Assembly (NCBI GenBank): GCA_037951105.1
Contig: JBAMJV010008456.1
Coordinates: 1 to 64,000, forward strand
DNA length: 64,000 nt
DNA from: Echinarachnius parma
Lineage: Eukaryota; Echinodermata; Echinoidea; Clypeasteroida; Echinarachniidae
Reading direction: 5' to 3'
Position 1 is the first letter of the stretch; each line of letters opens with the position of its first letter. This document shows positions 33,181 to 44,319 of the stretch, piece by piece. Under the pieces are notes generated by a model. It was not told where the DNA came from, did not search any database, and saw only the letters and a program-made list of their open reading frames with translations. A program made the position numbers and the translations under genes.

Positions 33181-33776
33181 TCTTTATCATAAATGAATTG
33201 TTCATTGAAGCATGTATCACAATGAAAAAATTAACTTCGATGATTTTTTTTATTCCCTTTAACCCTAAACCTCTGAGAAAATATGATAAGGTTTTACCTC
33301 CTGTCTTACTTCCTCATGCTATATTAATTTATTTTCAGCATGTTTTCCAGACATTTGAGTGAAAATTAATTATTCATAATTTATGCGCATATTTTGATAT
33401 GTTCCTGATGGATATTTCTATTTTTAAGGTCAGACTTGAACAATTCATTTCTTTAGCTTTATTTTGATACCAAAATTGATACTATCTGACCATTTTGAAA
33501 ATTTGATGGTCATGTCCACTTTATCGTGGAATTGCCCTAAATAGGTTCAAAAGCTTGGCTCGATTAGCTGTACATTTGATTACCCTATTATTTCAAATGA
33601 TTAATATCCTCAACATTGCTCATGTTACCACAATTTTGGCATTATTGCGTGCAATCAAATGTACATTTTTTATTTGCATTTAATTTAAGCATCGGGTGTG
33701 AACGGGGTACAATGCATAATTAGGGTCGATTCCAGTGGTGAATGGATCCTTCCTGGGTCCTGGGCACCAACTTTGT

Positions 33777-36700
33777 TTATGAGATACTACACAACCACCT
33801 TTCAGCACGAGCACGCTCCCTTTCAGCACGAGCACGCTCCCTTTCAGCCTCTTCAGCCTTCTTTATCAGGTATCTGCAGGCGTGGTTCTCATCGGCTCTC
33901 TCTATGCACTTCCAGAGGATGTCCAGCAGCTGACGGTGCTTCTCGTCAACTCTTTCATGTTTCTTAGCTGTGTAGTTCTCGATCAGGAAGATATTGGCCT
34001 CCGCCAAACCCAAGGTCACAAATCTGTCCTTGAGGGCCTGTTGGTCTGTCACACTGTCTGAGAAGGTTATGAGGCACATTGGGTACGTTCCTGTGCATTC
34101 GAGAGAAATGGAGTAAAATCAAGGGGGAGGGTATTTTAAAGACAAATAACAGTTTTGGGACAGTTACCAAAAACATCTTTATTCGCCAAACTAATTGATC
34201 AATATTGTTAAATAAGTATGAACAATGGCTTGTGTGGTCAAATCCGAACATAAGTATCATACATGCAGATATATCGGAGGGAAATCCAATGGCTGGCAGT
34301 GAAATTTGGTTATAAATCCGCCGCCCGTTCGCACCTGTCTGCGCTGGGCTGGAGATATAGAAAAGCCTGCATATTGCATACTGCAAGGTCTTCTGCATGT
34401 AGTGTATATGCGATTCCGCATGTGGTTAAATCAGACTTTGACAATGATCGTTATAATTTGGAATTAATAAATGCTCAATTGCTCAAATTTCAAAGCAGTT
34501 TTTGTCCAAATCTTTACATTAACATCTAAGTAATGACATATTCTGTCACGCGGTAGGTAATGAAATCATATTTTTCATTTTTGTGTGTGGGGTGTTTCGC
34601 ACTTGCATTTCTGCGTTCAGTAGAATATGACCTATTTTGTTCACAGAAATATTGTAATGCAATAAGCTTAACACATTACGTTACATTCATCTTGTGGACA
34701 AATAAATGGACTTGCGCGAAATAACATCCACTTACCGTAGAATTGTTTTGACTCATCAGCGATCCCATTGATGAATTTCTTGCAGATCTCATCTGAAACT
34801 CGGTCACTGTTGGAGAAGAAAAGCATATAAGAAATAAAAAGAAAACAAAATCTTAACGTTTCATTTTACACAAACGTTCTAAATTCAAAGATTCAAAGAG
34901 ATACTGTAACAATGCCAGCTTACACTGGTCACAAAACTACCAATAAATCGAAACAAATTATTCTGCTGATTTTCACATGACATTATTACAGAATCTCAAT
35001 GGCCCAACTTCTCAACTTGTGGCTCAACTTGTGCCTGGTCTAAAAGACAAAGACTACTGGTAACACTTTGCACCATGAGACCTATTGTCTCGTAGCTATT
35101 GTCCCTGGAGATATTCTAATTGTTTCCTTTCATTATCAAGTTAATCCCTTGAGAGCTGCTTATAAGCATCAGGACAATGGGCTCTTTGAAATTAAGTTAT
35201 AGTAAAGTCTGTCATCAGCCAAATTGCGTCCTAGATCATCCTGGACAATATATTGCTGGTGACCTGTTTCACTGTTATACTTTTAAGAATTATTTTTAAA
35301 AGGGCCCATTGTCCTGATGCTTATAAGCAGCTTTCAAGGGATTGACGTGATAATGAAAGGAAACAATTATAATATCTCTGGGGACCATAGTTATGAGACA
35401 ATAAGTCTGCTGGTGCAAAGTGTTACCGGTATGCAATTTGTCTAATCGGACTAAGCAAACCCTCTCAAAATGAGTGCCCAAGATTTGAACATGGCTGAAG
35501 AAAATGGTAGCAAAATTCCAGCTCGCCATTCATTTAAGCACTGATGCTCAAAATTTCACAGAAGTCGATAAAGCTACCCTCATTCAGGAAATATCAAATC
35601 ATAGATCACATATTTTAAACAAAATTTGACTATTTCACAGACAAACTACAATGTACCACCGCGACGTGACAAAAATTAAAGTAACTTTTGGCTTCATGAA
35701 TGTTAAGTCTATGGCAAGCATAATCCTTATAAGAAATGTATGTTTCATAAACATTGTCCCTGGCAGCATTCTCTTATAAGGTAACTATAATTACCATATG
35801 TGGCAATATACCATCAATCAACACTGTCAGTGGCCTAATCAAAATGTTGCATCACCAAGCTCATATACAGCATCAAAATAACAGTATGATAGTGCAAACA
35901 TGGTAAACCGTGAATCGTATTAAAAGAAATACACAGAGTTATGAAACGAATTGTTGATCAGTAAACCTATTCAAAACATGTGACTTGGTATGTAGGTCAT
36001 TTTGAATTTGAAAGCTTTAAAAATGTTAGAAATACACTTACGTGTAATGGAACACAAATACAGGACACAGCATTCGATCAGCTTCAGATCTGCCTCCTGG
36101 ATACAATAGAGAAATAAGATTTTATGTATCTGAACAAGACTTATTTTTCAAGAATGTCATTTTTTTAGTGGCAGCTTTCCAAGTCACTGGTCTTTCTAGT
36201 GACTAGCCTGCTTTGGGAATCACAGATTATGTTGGTGATATTGTTTCAGACTCTGTTTGAAGGGCACTGTTTGTAATTAGGCTTGTCTCTGTAGACTTGT
36301 CTCTGTACAAGATGCACACCAGACTGTGTCTCTTCTGTGTTTTGTCCATCCTAAAATGGTATTTTACTACATTTTTAGTGCATCAAATTATTTCCTCAAC
36401 AAGAATTTTGACTTTTTATATTCATGCTGATAATGAAAATAAATTGTATTATATCATATCATGTTTTTTTCAACAAGAAGAAAGATCCAATAGGTGCTGC
36501 TTACGAATGAAATCCATGGCCTTTTTCATCTCAACTGGGCTGAAGTCTTTTAGTCCACGGTTGTCAATGAGTGACACCTTGTCGGTTACTTTGTATGGGA
36601 TTTGATGTATTGATTCACCCCCCATGTGTAGGTTTTCTCCTTCTTTAGCATGTTCTTTCCATTCATCTGAATTTGTAAAAAATACATCATGTTATCTGTT

Positions 36701-38339
36701 GCTGAAACTTGATAACTATACAGAAAAACAGAATAGCAATTAAAACAATATACATGTAGCTAGTTTAACTGGATTACTGAGAAAACTTATACCAAATCAT
36801 CAATTTGGTTAATTACACATTTTTGTTTGTTGCAGAGCTCATTTTGTGTCCTATTTCAATACCGTCAAATACTAACAAAACTAAAATTTGCCTTTTTTTT
36901 TACAGTGCTCAATGAACATCTGGTAAAGTGCATTCCTTCCATTCCCGACCTTGCCTTAACCACTGATTTGAAGAATGAATTAACACAGACCTGCTAATGT
37001 CTAGGTCACCAATGCTCTGATTTGGGATACGCGCCCATACGATGCCACTTTCAGGTGAAATCTTGGGGGAATCTTGCGGCGGCCGCAAGTGTGCTGTAGC
37101 TATCGTGCGGTCACTGTTGCATTTACTTGCCGTAAGCCTGCAGACACGACGTAGAGAGCATCGCACAGGCACCGCAAGGGCACTGCATGGGCACCGTAGC
37201 TTTAACAAAAAAAAATTGTACAATTTTTTTTGGACTGAATTTGGGGCCACTCAAATCATACGATAGTCGTAAGAGTATCTTGCGATGTCCGTATAAGTCC
37301 CATATTAAGGCGTCCGTACGAGTGCTCACATTGAAAGTACGGGAGCCGTGCGATTTAAATTTGCTTGAACTCCCAAAGTCATCGTACATATGTGACTGCT
37401 GCACAACGATATCCCAACTCCACGAAATCATAGAAAATTCGCCATAAATGTGCGGCGCCCAGAGCATTTGTGACCTAGGCCTAAATACTATTTAAGCAAA
37501 TTATAAGGCAAAAAGTTGTTATGAAATTTGACCAAGTGCACCCTATATAGAGGTTGTGCAGAACTCTGCAGCTCGCCTTATTACTTGTGTTAGGAAACGA
37601 GAGTATGTGCCTCATGTTATAACTATAAGAGATATTGGTTACTTATCGGATATCCACTCTCAAATTTTTGTTGCTGGCGTAAGAATATTTTATTTGAGTT
37701 GCTTACATCTTACTGATAAAAGCTCAATAACTTACCAAGGAATGCATACAAGGTAGAATTGATCGAAGTGCTCTTCCCGGAGTTACTCACGCCAAACACC
37801 GCAATTCGTATTTTGGATGGTGGTTTGTATTCTGATCCATCAGTGTCAATACGATTATGTTTTCCAGGCTGGTAGTTTTCAATCTTTGCACGGAACTTCT
37901 GGATTTCCTCTTTAACCCGTTCAGGACTCTGGCGTGGGTCTATGGAGATATATTGTTTGTATGATATCTTTTAATTTTACTTGAGTCCTGTTTAATTTCC
38001 GACTGTCAAAAGAACCGAGAATTTTACAAATGGGTTCCCCCGTTTTTATAGGAATTCCTCTACTTTTTAAAGCAAGTGTGAGCAATTTTCTTGATGTTTG
38101 TTTATAGTCATTTATATCACTGTTTTTCTCCACTGGTTTCAGCTTTTATCAAAATAAAATATAATGCACACCTCATGGACGATCACTTGCTAGCTGTGCT
38201 AGTGATCTGGCCCTGCCGCTAGCTAGGTCGGCAGAAACTCTAAAATTGTAAACATATTATTTTTCAAATCTGTTCTACATCTCATGCTACTGGTATTCTT
38301 ACCTTCTACTAGAGAAGCAAACTTGCTGATACTTGTCAT
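33777..38339 (-). CDS. G1: IFI44-like P-loop GTPase with C-terminal CSIS box
   Basis: Coding exons, from the 5' end: 38303-38339, 37736-37909, 36505-36666, 36042-36096, 34736-34806 and 33777-34090. They total 813 nt, giving 270 aa with a closed frame. Landmarks: G1/P-loop GVSNSGKS at 52-59, after a beta strand IRIAVF; G3 DNRG at 105-108 (SLIDNRGL); LGLAEANIFLIENY at 193-206, matching the LGI-x-x-SN-I-x-x-V-x-NY region of IFI44; then an acidic helix ILWKCIERADENHA. The usual G4 [NT]KxD is replaced by ITFSDS (174-179). The tail is an Arg/Glu/Ala helix ending RWLCSIS, a CaaX-type box. It lacks the N-terminal TLDc domain of vertebrate IFI44. AATAAA lies about 105 bp past the stop. It is the paralog of G2. 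A role in antiviral or innate responses is known for IFI44 relatives and only inferred here. Confidence 0.8.
34918..35667. mobile_element. MITE, ATATGTGACC family, copy 3, carrying a nested element
   Basis: Lies in an intron of G1. Left part TTACACTGGTCACAAAACTA; right part shares CAAACCCTCTCAAAATGA, ATTTCACAGAAG and ATTCAGGAAATA with copies 1 and 2. A palindromic element (35059-35427) sits inside. More diverged than copies 1 and 2, so older. Confidence 0.7.
35059..35427. mobile_element. Palindromic MITE nested in copy 3
   Basis: GGTAACACTTTGCACC at left and GGTGCAAAGTGTTACC at right; the inverted repeats extend about 130 bp (TGCTTATAAGCATCAGGACA and its inverse). A spacer of about 100 bp lies between arms. 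It could form a long hairpin RNA within the G1 transcript. Confidence 0.8.
37001..37478. mobile_element. MITE, CTAGGTCACAAATGC family, copy 1
   Basis: In a G1 intron. Ends CTAGGTCACCAATGCTC and GAGCATTTGTGACCTAG. The interior is unusually rich in CG and palindromic (TCTTGCGGCGGCCGCAAG). A second copy lies at 60589-61140 in an intron of G2. Confidence 0.75.
37550..37735 (+). mobile_element. CR1/L2-type LINE remnant
   Basis: Plus-strand frame VQNSAARLITCVRKREYVPH followed by RDIGYL resembles the LQNAAARLTTRTRKYD..L-x-WLPV region of the LINE at 7776-8822. Short and diverged. It ends exactly beside the P-loop exon of G1. Confidence 0.5.
37912..37975 (-). mobile_element. Decayed TTAA mini-MITE abutting a G1 splice acceptor
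   Basis: TTAACCCGTTCAGGACT then GGTCTATGGAGATA matches the complete element at 39783-39869 read in reverse. Its TTAA (37912-37915) lies directly against the AG (37910-37911) that ends the intron before exon 37736-37909. Confidence 0.65.
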
Positions 38340-38745
38340 TTTTCCTGGTAATGAACAAAAGTAGGTATGAATAATGTTTTTGTTTTCACTTTTCTCTTTT
38401 TCATGATGTATTGTAAGGTTGTAAGGAATGGCCTTTATTTCTTTGGTTGCAAGGCAGTACAATTGTCTTTATCTAATTTATTGTAGGCAAACATGCACAT
38501 TATCTGGCTCCAAAGTGAATTTAATTTGGTAACTGTTTACTATTGAAAATATCAGCTAATTAGTGATCATAAGTGCAATTATGGAGGAGTTTTGAATACT
38601 AATATCTTCTCAATCTTTCATTGTAATTTTGAAAAATCAGGCCAGTTTTGTGTGAAGTCCGGAATAATAAAACAAATCTCATCCATCGACAACGTGCATG
38701 TATACAATTAAAAAAAATAAAACAAAATAAAACCCTTACTTTTAC

Positions 38746-38993
38746 CTCAGAAGAATAAGTCAGGCTCAAGTTAAATTTAATCTCCTCCTTGAAAACAACT
38801 TTGAGTTGGATTTCTTGAGATGTGGTATGTACAGACTTTCTGACGGATCAGGTAGTCGTCCAATGACGCCAACAATGGAATTTGTTGTTGAACACTGTTG
38901 CTCCGCCTATGGCGTTTTACATCCGGGCTACATGCTAGTTTTATATTATATAGCGATGTAGCAACGAAGGATATTATTAGCTCTGGGAATTCC
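38746..38993 (-). promoter_or_regulatory. Unit 2 non-coding first exon and promoter of G1
   Basis: Donor GTAAAA follows base 38746. The exon text (AGTTGTTTTCAAGGAGGAGA) and its flank match 26320 and 62357. GGGAATTCC at 38985-38993 is close to an NF-kB half-palindrome and has a counterpart GGGAATCCC at 62980 in unit 3. Joining to the ATG exon at 38303-38344 is inferred. Confidence 0.5.
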
Positions 38994-39039
38994 AGAGCAA
39001 ATGATGTTCCTGAAAGTAACATCGATGTCATTGAACATG

Positions 39040-39782
39040 CGCATTGCAGAGGTTATAAAACATCAAGGTTCAATTAATTCAGAGCATAACACAATAGTTA
39101 ATTGCTGCACACCCAAGGTTGAAACAGAGGGGAGCAATGCAGTGGGGACAGTTATTCTACAAGCTAGGAGATGGCATCATTCATACAGATGGTGTTTTGT
39201 ATTTTATTAATTTCATATTCTTATTAGGGAGTAGGGTGGGGAGCGGCAGGGGTGTAAGGACCACTATCTCCGTATTTGGGAAGGAGTAGGGGAGGGGGGG
39301 GGGGGTGAGAGGAACCCCCTACCCCCTTAAATACTCTATTGATCGATATGATCATTACTAAAACATTATACAGACCTAGATATCTTTGTCATTGATACTC
39401 CCTGGGAATCAATATTAGCTAAGTCACGAACAGTGCCTTGTTGTTCCATGGCTATTGTTAACAATTATGTGCCACCCTCTAAATGTCAGATGTACATTAT
39501 GTTCCCTTGTATCGTAATCGATATTAACCCTTTCTATCCATTGTTCCTATAGAAACCATTGTGTAGGAGTGAAATGCATTATTATCACTGATCAGTTTGT
39601 TTGGCAGTGAGTATCATCAGGAGTTAATTAAATTACTCATTAATCATTACTAATAATTTGATAAATTAAATGGCATGCTTTTTCTTTATACGTAACTGCA
39701 TTACAGAACCATTACATGGGAGTGAACTGAACGATTAGCAATGCACATTTTTGGTTGATTATGAGCATTAGGGGTATATTAA
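39040..39782. repeat. Duplicated promoter-side block, unit 2
   Basis: Matches 26470-27100 and 63050-63560 in order, including AGGGAGTAGGGTGGGGAG, a G run, CCCCCTACCCCCTTA and ACATTATACAGACCTAGAT. It aligns better with unit 3 than with unit 1 (ATACTCCCTGGGAATCAA is shared). Confidence 0.7.
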
Positions 39783-39869
39783 CCTGTTCAGGACAGACTG
39801 ATTTTGCTATACAACATGTATTCTCCATAGACCAAAGCCCAAATATTTTGGGGACCAGTCCTGAACGGG
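39783..39869. mobile_element. 87-bp TTAA mini-MITE
   Basis: CCTGTTCAGGAC...GTCCTGAACGGG flanked by TTAA at 39779-39782 and 39870-39873. Decayed relatives are scattered through the window (about 25000, 28090, 37912, 50710). Confidence 0.75.
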
Positions 39870-39974
39870 TTAAATTACTCTATAGATGATATTAATAAAA
39901 AAAAATTGTTTTAAAATTACATTATTTGATTTTTATTTTCATCACAATGGAATTTGATCCCTTTCTGCAAAATC

Positions 39975-40320
39975 AACATTGACAGCATCACCATAGCTGC
40001 CACCAACACCATCACAAACACAACCCACAGTAATACCACTAATGCCATCACCACCACTATGCCACCACCACCACCACCACCACCACCACCACCACCACCA
40101 CCACTACCACCACCACTATACCACCACCACCACCACTACCATCACCACCACTATACCACCACCACCACCACCATCACCACCACTATACCACCACCACCAA
40201 CACCGCTACCATCACAATTACCATTACCACCCACACCACTACCACTACAAAAATCACCACCACTACCACCACCACCACCACCACATCCACTACCACCACT
40301 GTCGCCACCACCACCACTGA
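39975..40320. repeat. (CCA)n microsatellite, unit 2
   Basis: ACC/CCA trinucleotide tract with several pure stretches. It gives false poly-Pro and poly-His frames. Confidence 0.9.
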
Positions 40321-40434
40321 TCTTCGGGTCTTTTTTCAGACCGTGCCCTATATTACAATACTGCAGTTTTTGAAGGAGATAGAATAGACATTTTTGAAAT
40401 GTACTTTGTTAGTAAACGTAAGGAGGGGCTGCTA

Positions 40435-40600
40435 CTGCAGTTGTACCCTCATTTGCCTAGTCTTTCGGAGGAGACTTTAAACCGTCGGTCCCGTGTATGG
40501 GAGAACCAATCCTCATGCACGCTAAAGAACACATCTCATTTTTTTCATAAAGAGCAGGGAGAAATCCCGGTGGGTGTTTACACATTTAAATAACAGTGCG
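40435..40600 (+). mobile_element. SINE body, GACTTTAAACCGTCGGTCCC type
   Basis: GGAGACTTTAAACCGTCGG, TCCCGTGTATGGGAGAAC, CACGCTAAAGAACACA and AAAGAGCAGGGAGAA in this order are typical of tRNA-derived SINE bodies in deuterostome invertebrates. Neither head nor tail is recognisable. Confidence 0.5.
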
Positions 40601-40841
40601 GGAATAGGTAAATTGTTTTGACCCCTCATGGTTCAGCTTAGTAAGTACTTTGTGAAGTTTGAAAAATTGTTATTTGGGCATTAATGCCTTACTTGAGAAA
40701 TAGCTTTACTCTATTTGGGGTATAAGCTTACCTGTATGACACTACATGACACACTAATGTTGTGGTGTCGTTAAAATTATTACCAATCCAATCCCATTAG
40801 GTCTATAATAACATGTCCCATGTACTGCCTACTTGATACCT

Positions 40842-41771
40842 GGGGTGGTATTCTGTAAGGATCTTAGGAGGTGAAGTTGATCCAAAGATCAACTTTGGTA
40901 TTCTGTAAGTTGCTCTTAAAGTTGATCTGAAAGAAGATAAGATCAACTCCCAGAAGTTGATCTTAGGTATGCAAATTTAGGTTTGCAAAATTAGTAGCGC
41001 GTAAGACAAGATAACGCACACTCAGTGGACAATGAAACTCGTGCCGTGTGTTTGTTGTGCGCGGAGAAACAATCAAACTCGAGTAACCAAAGCCACGCCC
41101 CCAGGGTTAAATTAAGATAAGAGGCAGTATCTGATTGGTAATATTACATCTTCATGGCGCAGGTTAATTATTCATTATTCATGCTAAGCTCATCCTAAGA
41201 TCAACTTACAGAATACCAATTTTGCACATCTTAGGGAGGTCTTAGAGTTGATCTTAAAGGCAATTCAGACCGGTATATCAGATGCGCGAATCCATATTGC
41301 ACACTTTTACGCACGGAACGTAATCCCCCTTTGCTCAGTTATAAATTGCGATCGGAAACTGTCCCAGTTCACGAACGACCGAGTCGAAAATGCATTGCGT
41401 TCGGAATGTTTGTCAGAGATTTTTACGAGCGAAAGTATTACGCAACACGCTCAACCGCACTCGTCATCAAGTGCCGCTATTTTATCAGCGCTGTATTGCC
41501 TCGGGGGACAGCTCGAGCGGTTCGACTACCTCAATGTATAGTTTATCGCTAGGTACATAATAGCTACCAGCTGTGTTCTGCATGCAATTTTATATGAAGG
41601 CCCGTGTTCAGATATTCCGAAGCACCGCTCTAAATCGATCCAACACACATCGTGAGTTTACCTCGGGAGATTACGGTGGAGTCCGAGTTGGATTTTGCTG
41701 ACTTCCCATTTTAACCCACGCATATTTGCCTTTAAAGTTCACTCGAGGATAAACTTACAGAATACCACCCC
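40842..41771. mobile_element. 930-bp TIR element, GGGGTGGTATTCTGTAAG ends
   Basis: Terminal GGGGTGGTATTCTGTAAG and CTTACAGAATACCACCCC are perfect inverses. Subterminal AAGTTGATCTTA and AAGATCAACTTA motifs repeat at both sides, and an inner TACAGAATACC copy at about 41206 suggests nesting. The ATTCTG core is reminiscent of PIF/Harbinger or ISL2EU ends. No transposase. Confidence 0.8.
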
Positions 41772-42044
41772 TGGTACTTCCATTTTCCCGATACCTGGTA
41801 CTTCCATTTCCCCTAGTGCAAATTTGACCCCAGAACCAAGCCTGTACCCTAACCCCAATGTCTAACTCTTACCCCCTAAACTTTACCCTAATCCTCCTAA
41901 GTCTGATTTTTATAGTAGACAAAAGCGGTATGGACCATAGAGCTGTCCAGTCAAACCTGTCATAGCGGCCACCTGTCAATAGCAGCCAACCTTCCTATAG
42001 TGGCCACCAAAATTAATCCGTTGCAGGTTCACCACTATACACGG

Positions 42045-42560
42045 GGTATAGAAAGGCAGCATGATACCCTATGGGATCACCACCAATACTAGCAACTCCA
42101 GCTAAATTATTAACCACTGAAACCTACTACCATCACAATCATCATCAACAAAGGTCATCTTTCCCAGCTTCTGTACAAATTGAAAGTCTGTGAGAGTGTG
42201 TATCATCTTGTAAATTACATTCTGTGCATCCTTCACTAACACTTGCAATCAGTAACATTGCAAGAAAATTCAGTCAAAGATGTTCATGAAAATTCTCCCA
42301 TATCAAGTGAACGCTGCTCTGAGGGGTGAGACATAACAGTTATGTGGGGAAAATACTGAATTACGTTATCATCACATGACAGAATTCAGCCTATCAATAA
42401 CTTGTGTTTGACCATGTCAGATAACGTGTACTTGATTTTATTCAACCAAAAGGAGAGCTCTGTTTCACTACATTATGATCTCATAATTATTGTAATGGGC
42501 TATTAAAGTCCTTTGTGGGTTGATAACTTTAGTAATAATATTGACACAAATAGACAAGGC
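42045..42560. repeat. Segmental duplication anchor with empty MITE site
   Basis: Homologous to 28020-28695 joined to 29063-29110. Here TGATAACTTTAGTAATAATA replaces the TTAA-MITE-TTAA of unit 1, so this is the paralogous site without the MITE. Confidence 0.75.
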
Positions 42561-42903
42561 ATGCAACCATGACAATACCATATTTGCATTATTACAACTG
42601 ACACTACTTAAACATATCATGAAAATAATAATGCAATATCCTTATATCTAATTTATTCTTGTATTTTGTTTATTCACATCCAGAATAACATCAATAGACA
42701 AAAATGCATATAAACTTTGCACATCCTAACTCAAAAGTATTTAAAATATTGCAGGACTAGTCATTGCACTGTTAATTGCTGTATTTTTATTTGTTGTATT
42801 TGTAAAAGGAAAATAAAAAAAACAATCAATCAATCTTTTGAATTGCTGAAGTAGTTGATTACTGAGGCTAGACATGTCAGTTTGTAATGTTGTTATTTGA
42901 ATA

Positions 42904-44092
42904 TCTATTATATTAATACGGTAAGCTTCAACCCCCCAAAATGGTTCCCACTCGAGATATCCTCACCCCGAGGATTCGGCGACTCCCCGACCGTCGCGAT
43001 CGAAGGATATACGTTTTGCGGAGGACAATAAGGCATTCCCGAGTCACTCCCGCCCTGTGGTCGTCGTCCAGATCGAAGAAAAGGGAAAGTCAGCAATGTC
43101 AATTGCCCGTTTAAGACGCCGAGCATTGACTAACGATTTATCGCCGTAAAAGTATTTGTAAGAATATAAATTGGAGTAGATAAAACAAATAATATATCGA
43201 GAAACCATTTTAGATATAACACGTTGCGAAACTACCCAGGTTTTGATAAATATCAATATTTATATTACGAGGATGGTATGGTAATGATCGCTATTGCCGA
43301 TTGGCATCGTGTTTGTAAGTGCATCGACGACAAAATGCGACAATTTCAATTTAGCTGCGGTTATATAACGCGCAATGGCTGTACACCCGTGTATACACGT
43401 CGCGCAGTCATCTAATTACCCCACTGAACCGTAGTTTATTTGTATAGCTCACTGACCTGCTGACCATCGTCTCTGGTCGTTATCTCATTCGCCCTACCGT
43501 ACACGATACTATAATTGCGCCAGCTTGTGGTAAGATGTATTAAGTCAGCCACGAAGCTACCATGCAGTACCAGAAGAGACGCCTAGGGGGTGGGGGGGGG
43601 GGGGGGGGGTGGGGTAGAATGGACGGGGGAGGTAATATCTTCAAGAATATGAACAAAGGTATACGCGGGAGAACTTAGTTTATGATATGAAACGTGTAGG
43701 GGACACGACGGGTTATTTGTCATACAGGCAATTGGAGCCGCGAGGGGGGGTGGGGGAGCGGCGAAGCTACTTTATTAGCAAGAACACGAACATATATTAT
43801 TGTATCTATTTTAATACAAGCGGAACAAATTATAATCCTAATGAAATATGGGGGGATAGCTGAATAACTTTGCGTGGATACTAAACCATCATGATTTTGT
43901 TATACATTGGTCGGATGTATCGTTGGACGGGGCCCCGACGGCCGGTTGTGGGGTGGGATTGAATCGCCCGAGTCTATTTTGTCTTACTATTTAAATGATG
44001 ACTGTGGGATATTTAGTAAAGTTTTAAAGTGTTGTTATGTCATCATCGTCTTTTTCTTTCAAAACCCCGCAGATTTCCGCGGGTACAGCTAG
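42904..44092 (+). mobile_element. Non-autonomous Helitron
   Basis: Begins TCTATTATATTAATACGG after an A and ends with a GC-rich hairpin CCCCGCAGATTTCCGCGGGT, then ACAGCTAG before a T: 5' TC, a 3' hairpin about 6 bp from a terminal CTAG, inserted between A and T, with no target duplication. 1189 bp, no Rep/helicase. Contains a long G run at 43590-43608. Confidence 0.8.
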
Positions 44093-44319
44093 TGTATGTA
44101 TTAATCTACTAAATGTAAACACCCCTGAAGTTTCTAGGTCTACAATTAATAGCTTATGATCTTCTGAACCTAATTATGATTTAGTATGATGAGGGTTTTT
44201 CCAAATCAACATTTTTCTGGAAACCTATTTTCTGTACTAAATAGTTGATGGTATGGACTACTAAAACCTTTTCTTTTATATGGAGGAAAATGTTGGGGGT
44301 GTTGGTTCCCTAGTATTTA

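Noticed and set aside
33964-34398. 144-codon minus-strand frame overlapping the last exon of G1
   Set aside because: Runs through the intron in another frame and lacks motifs. The splice-consistent frame ends at 33777.
39954-40373. Pro/His-rich open frames over the (CCA)n tract
   Set aside because: Trinucleotide repeat artefact. The same happens at 27607-27969 and 63737-63996.
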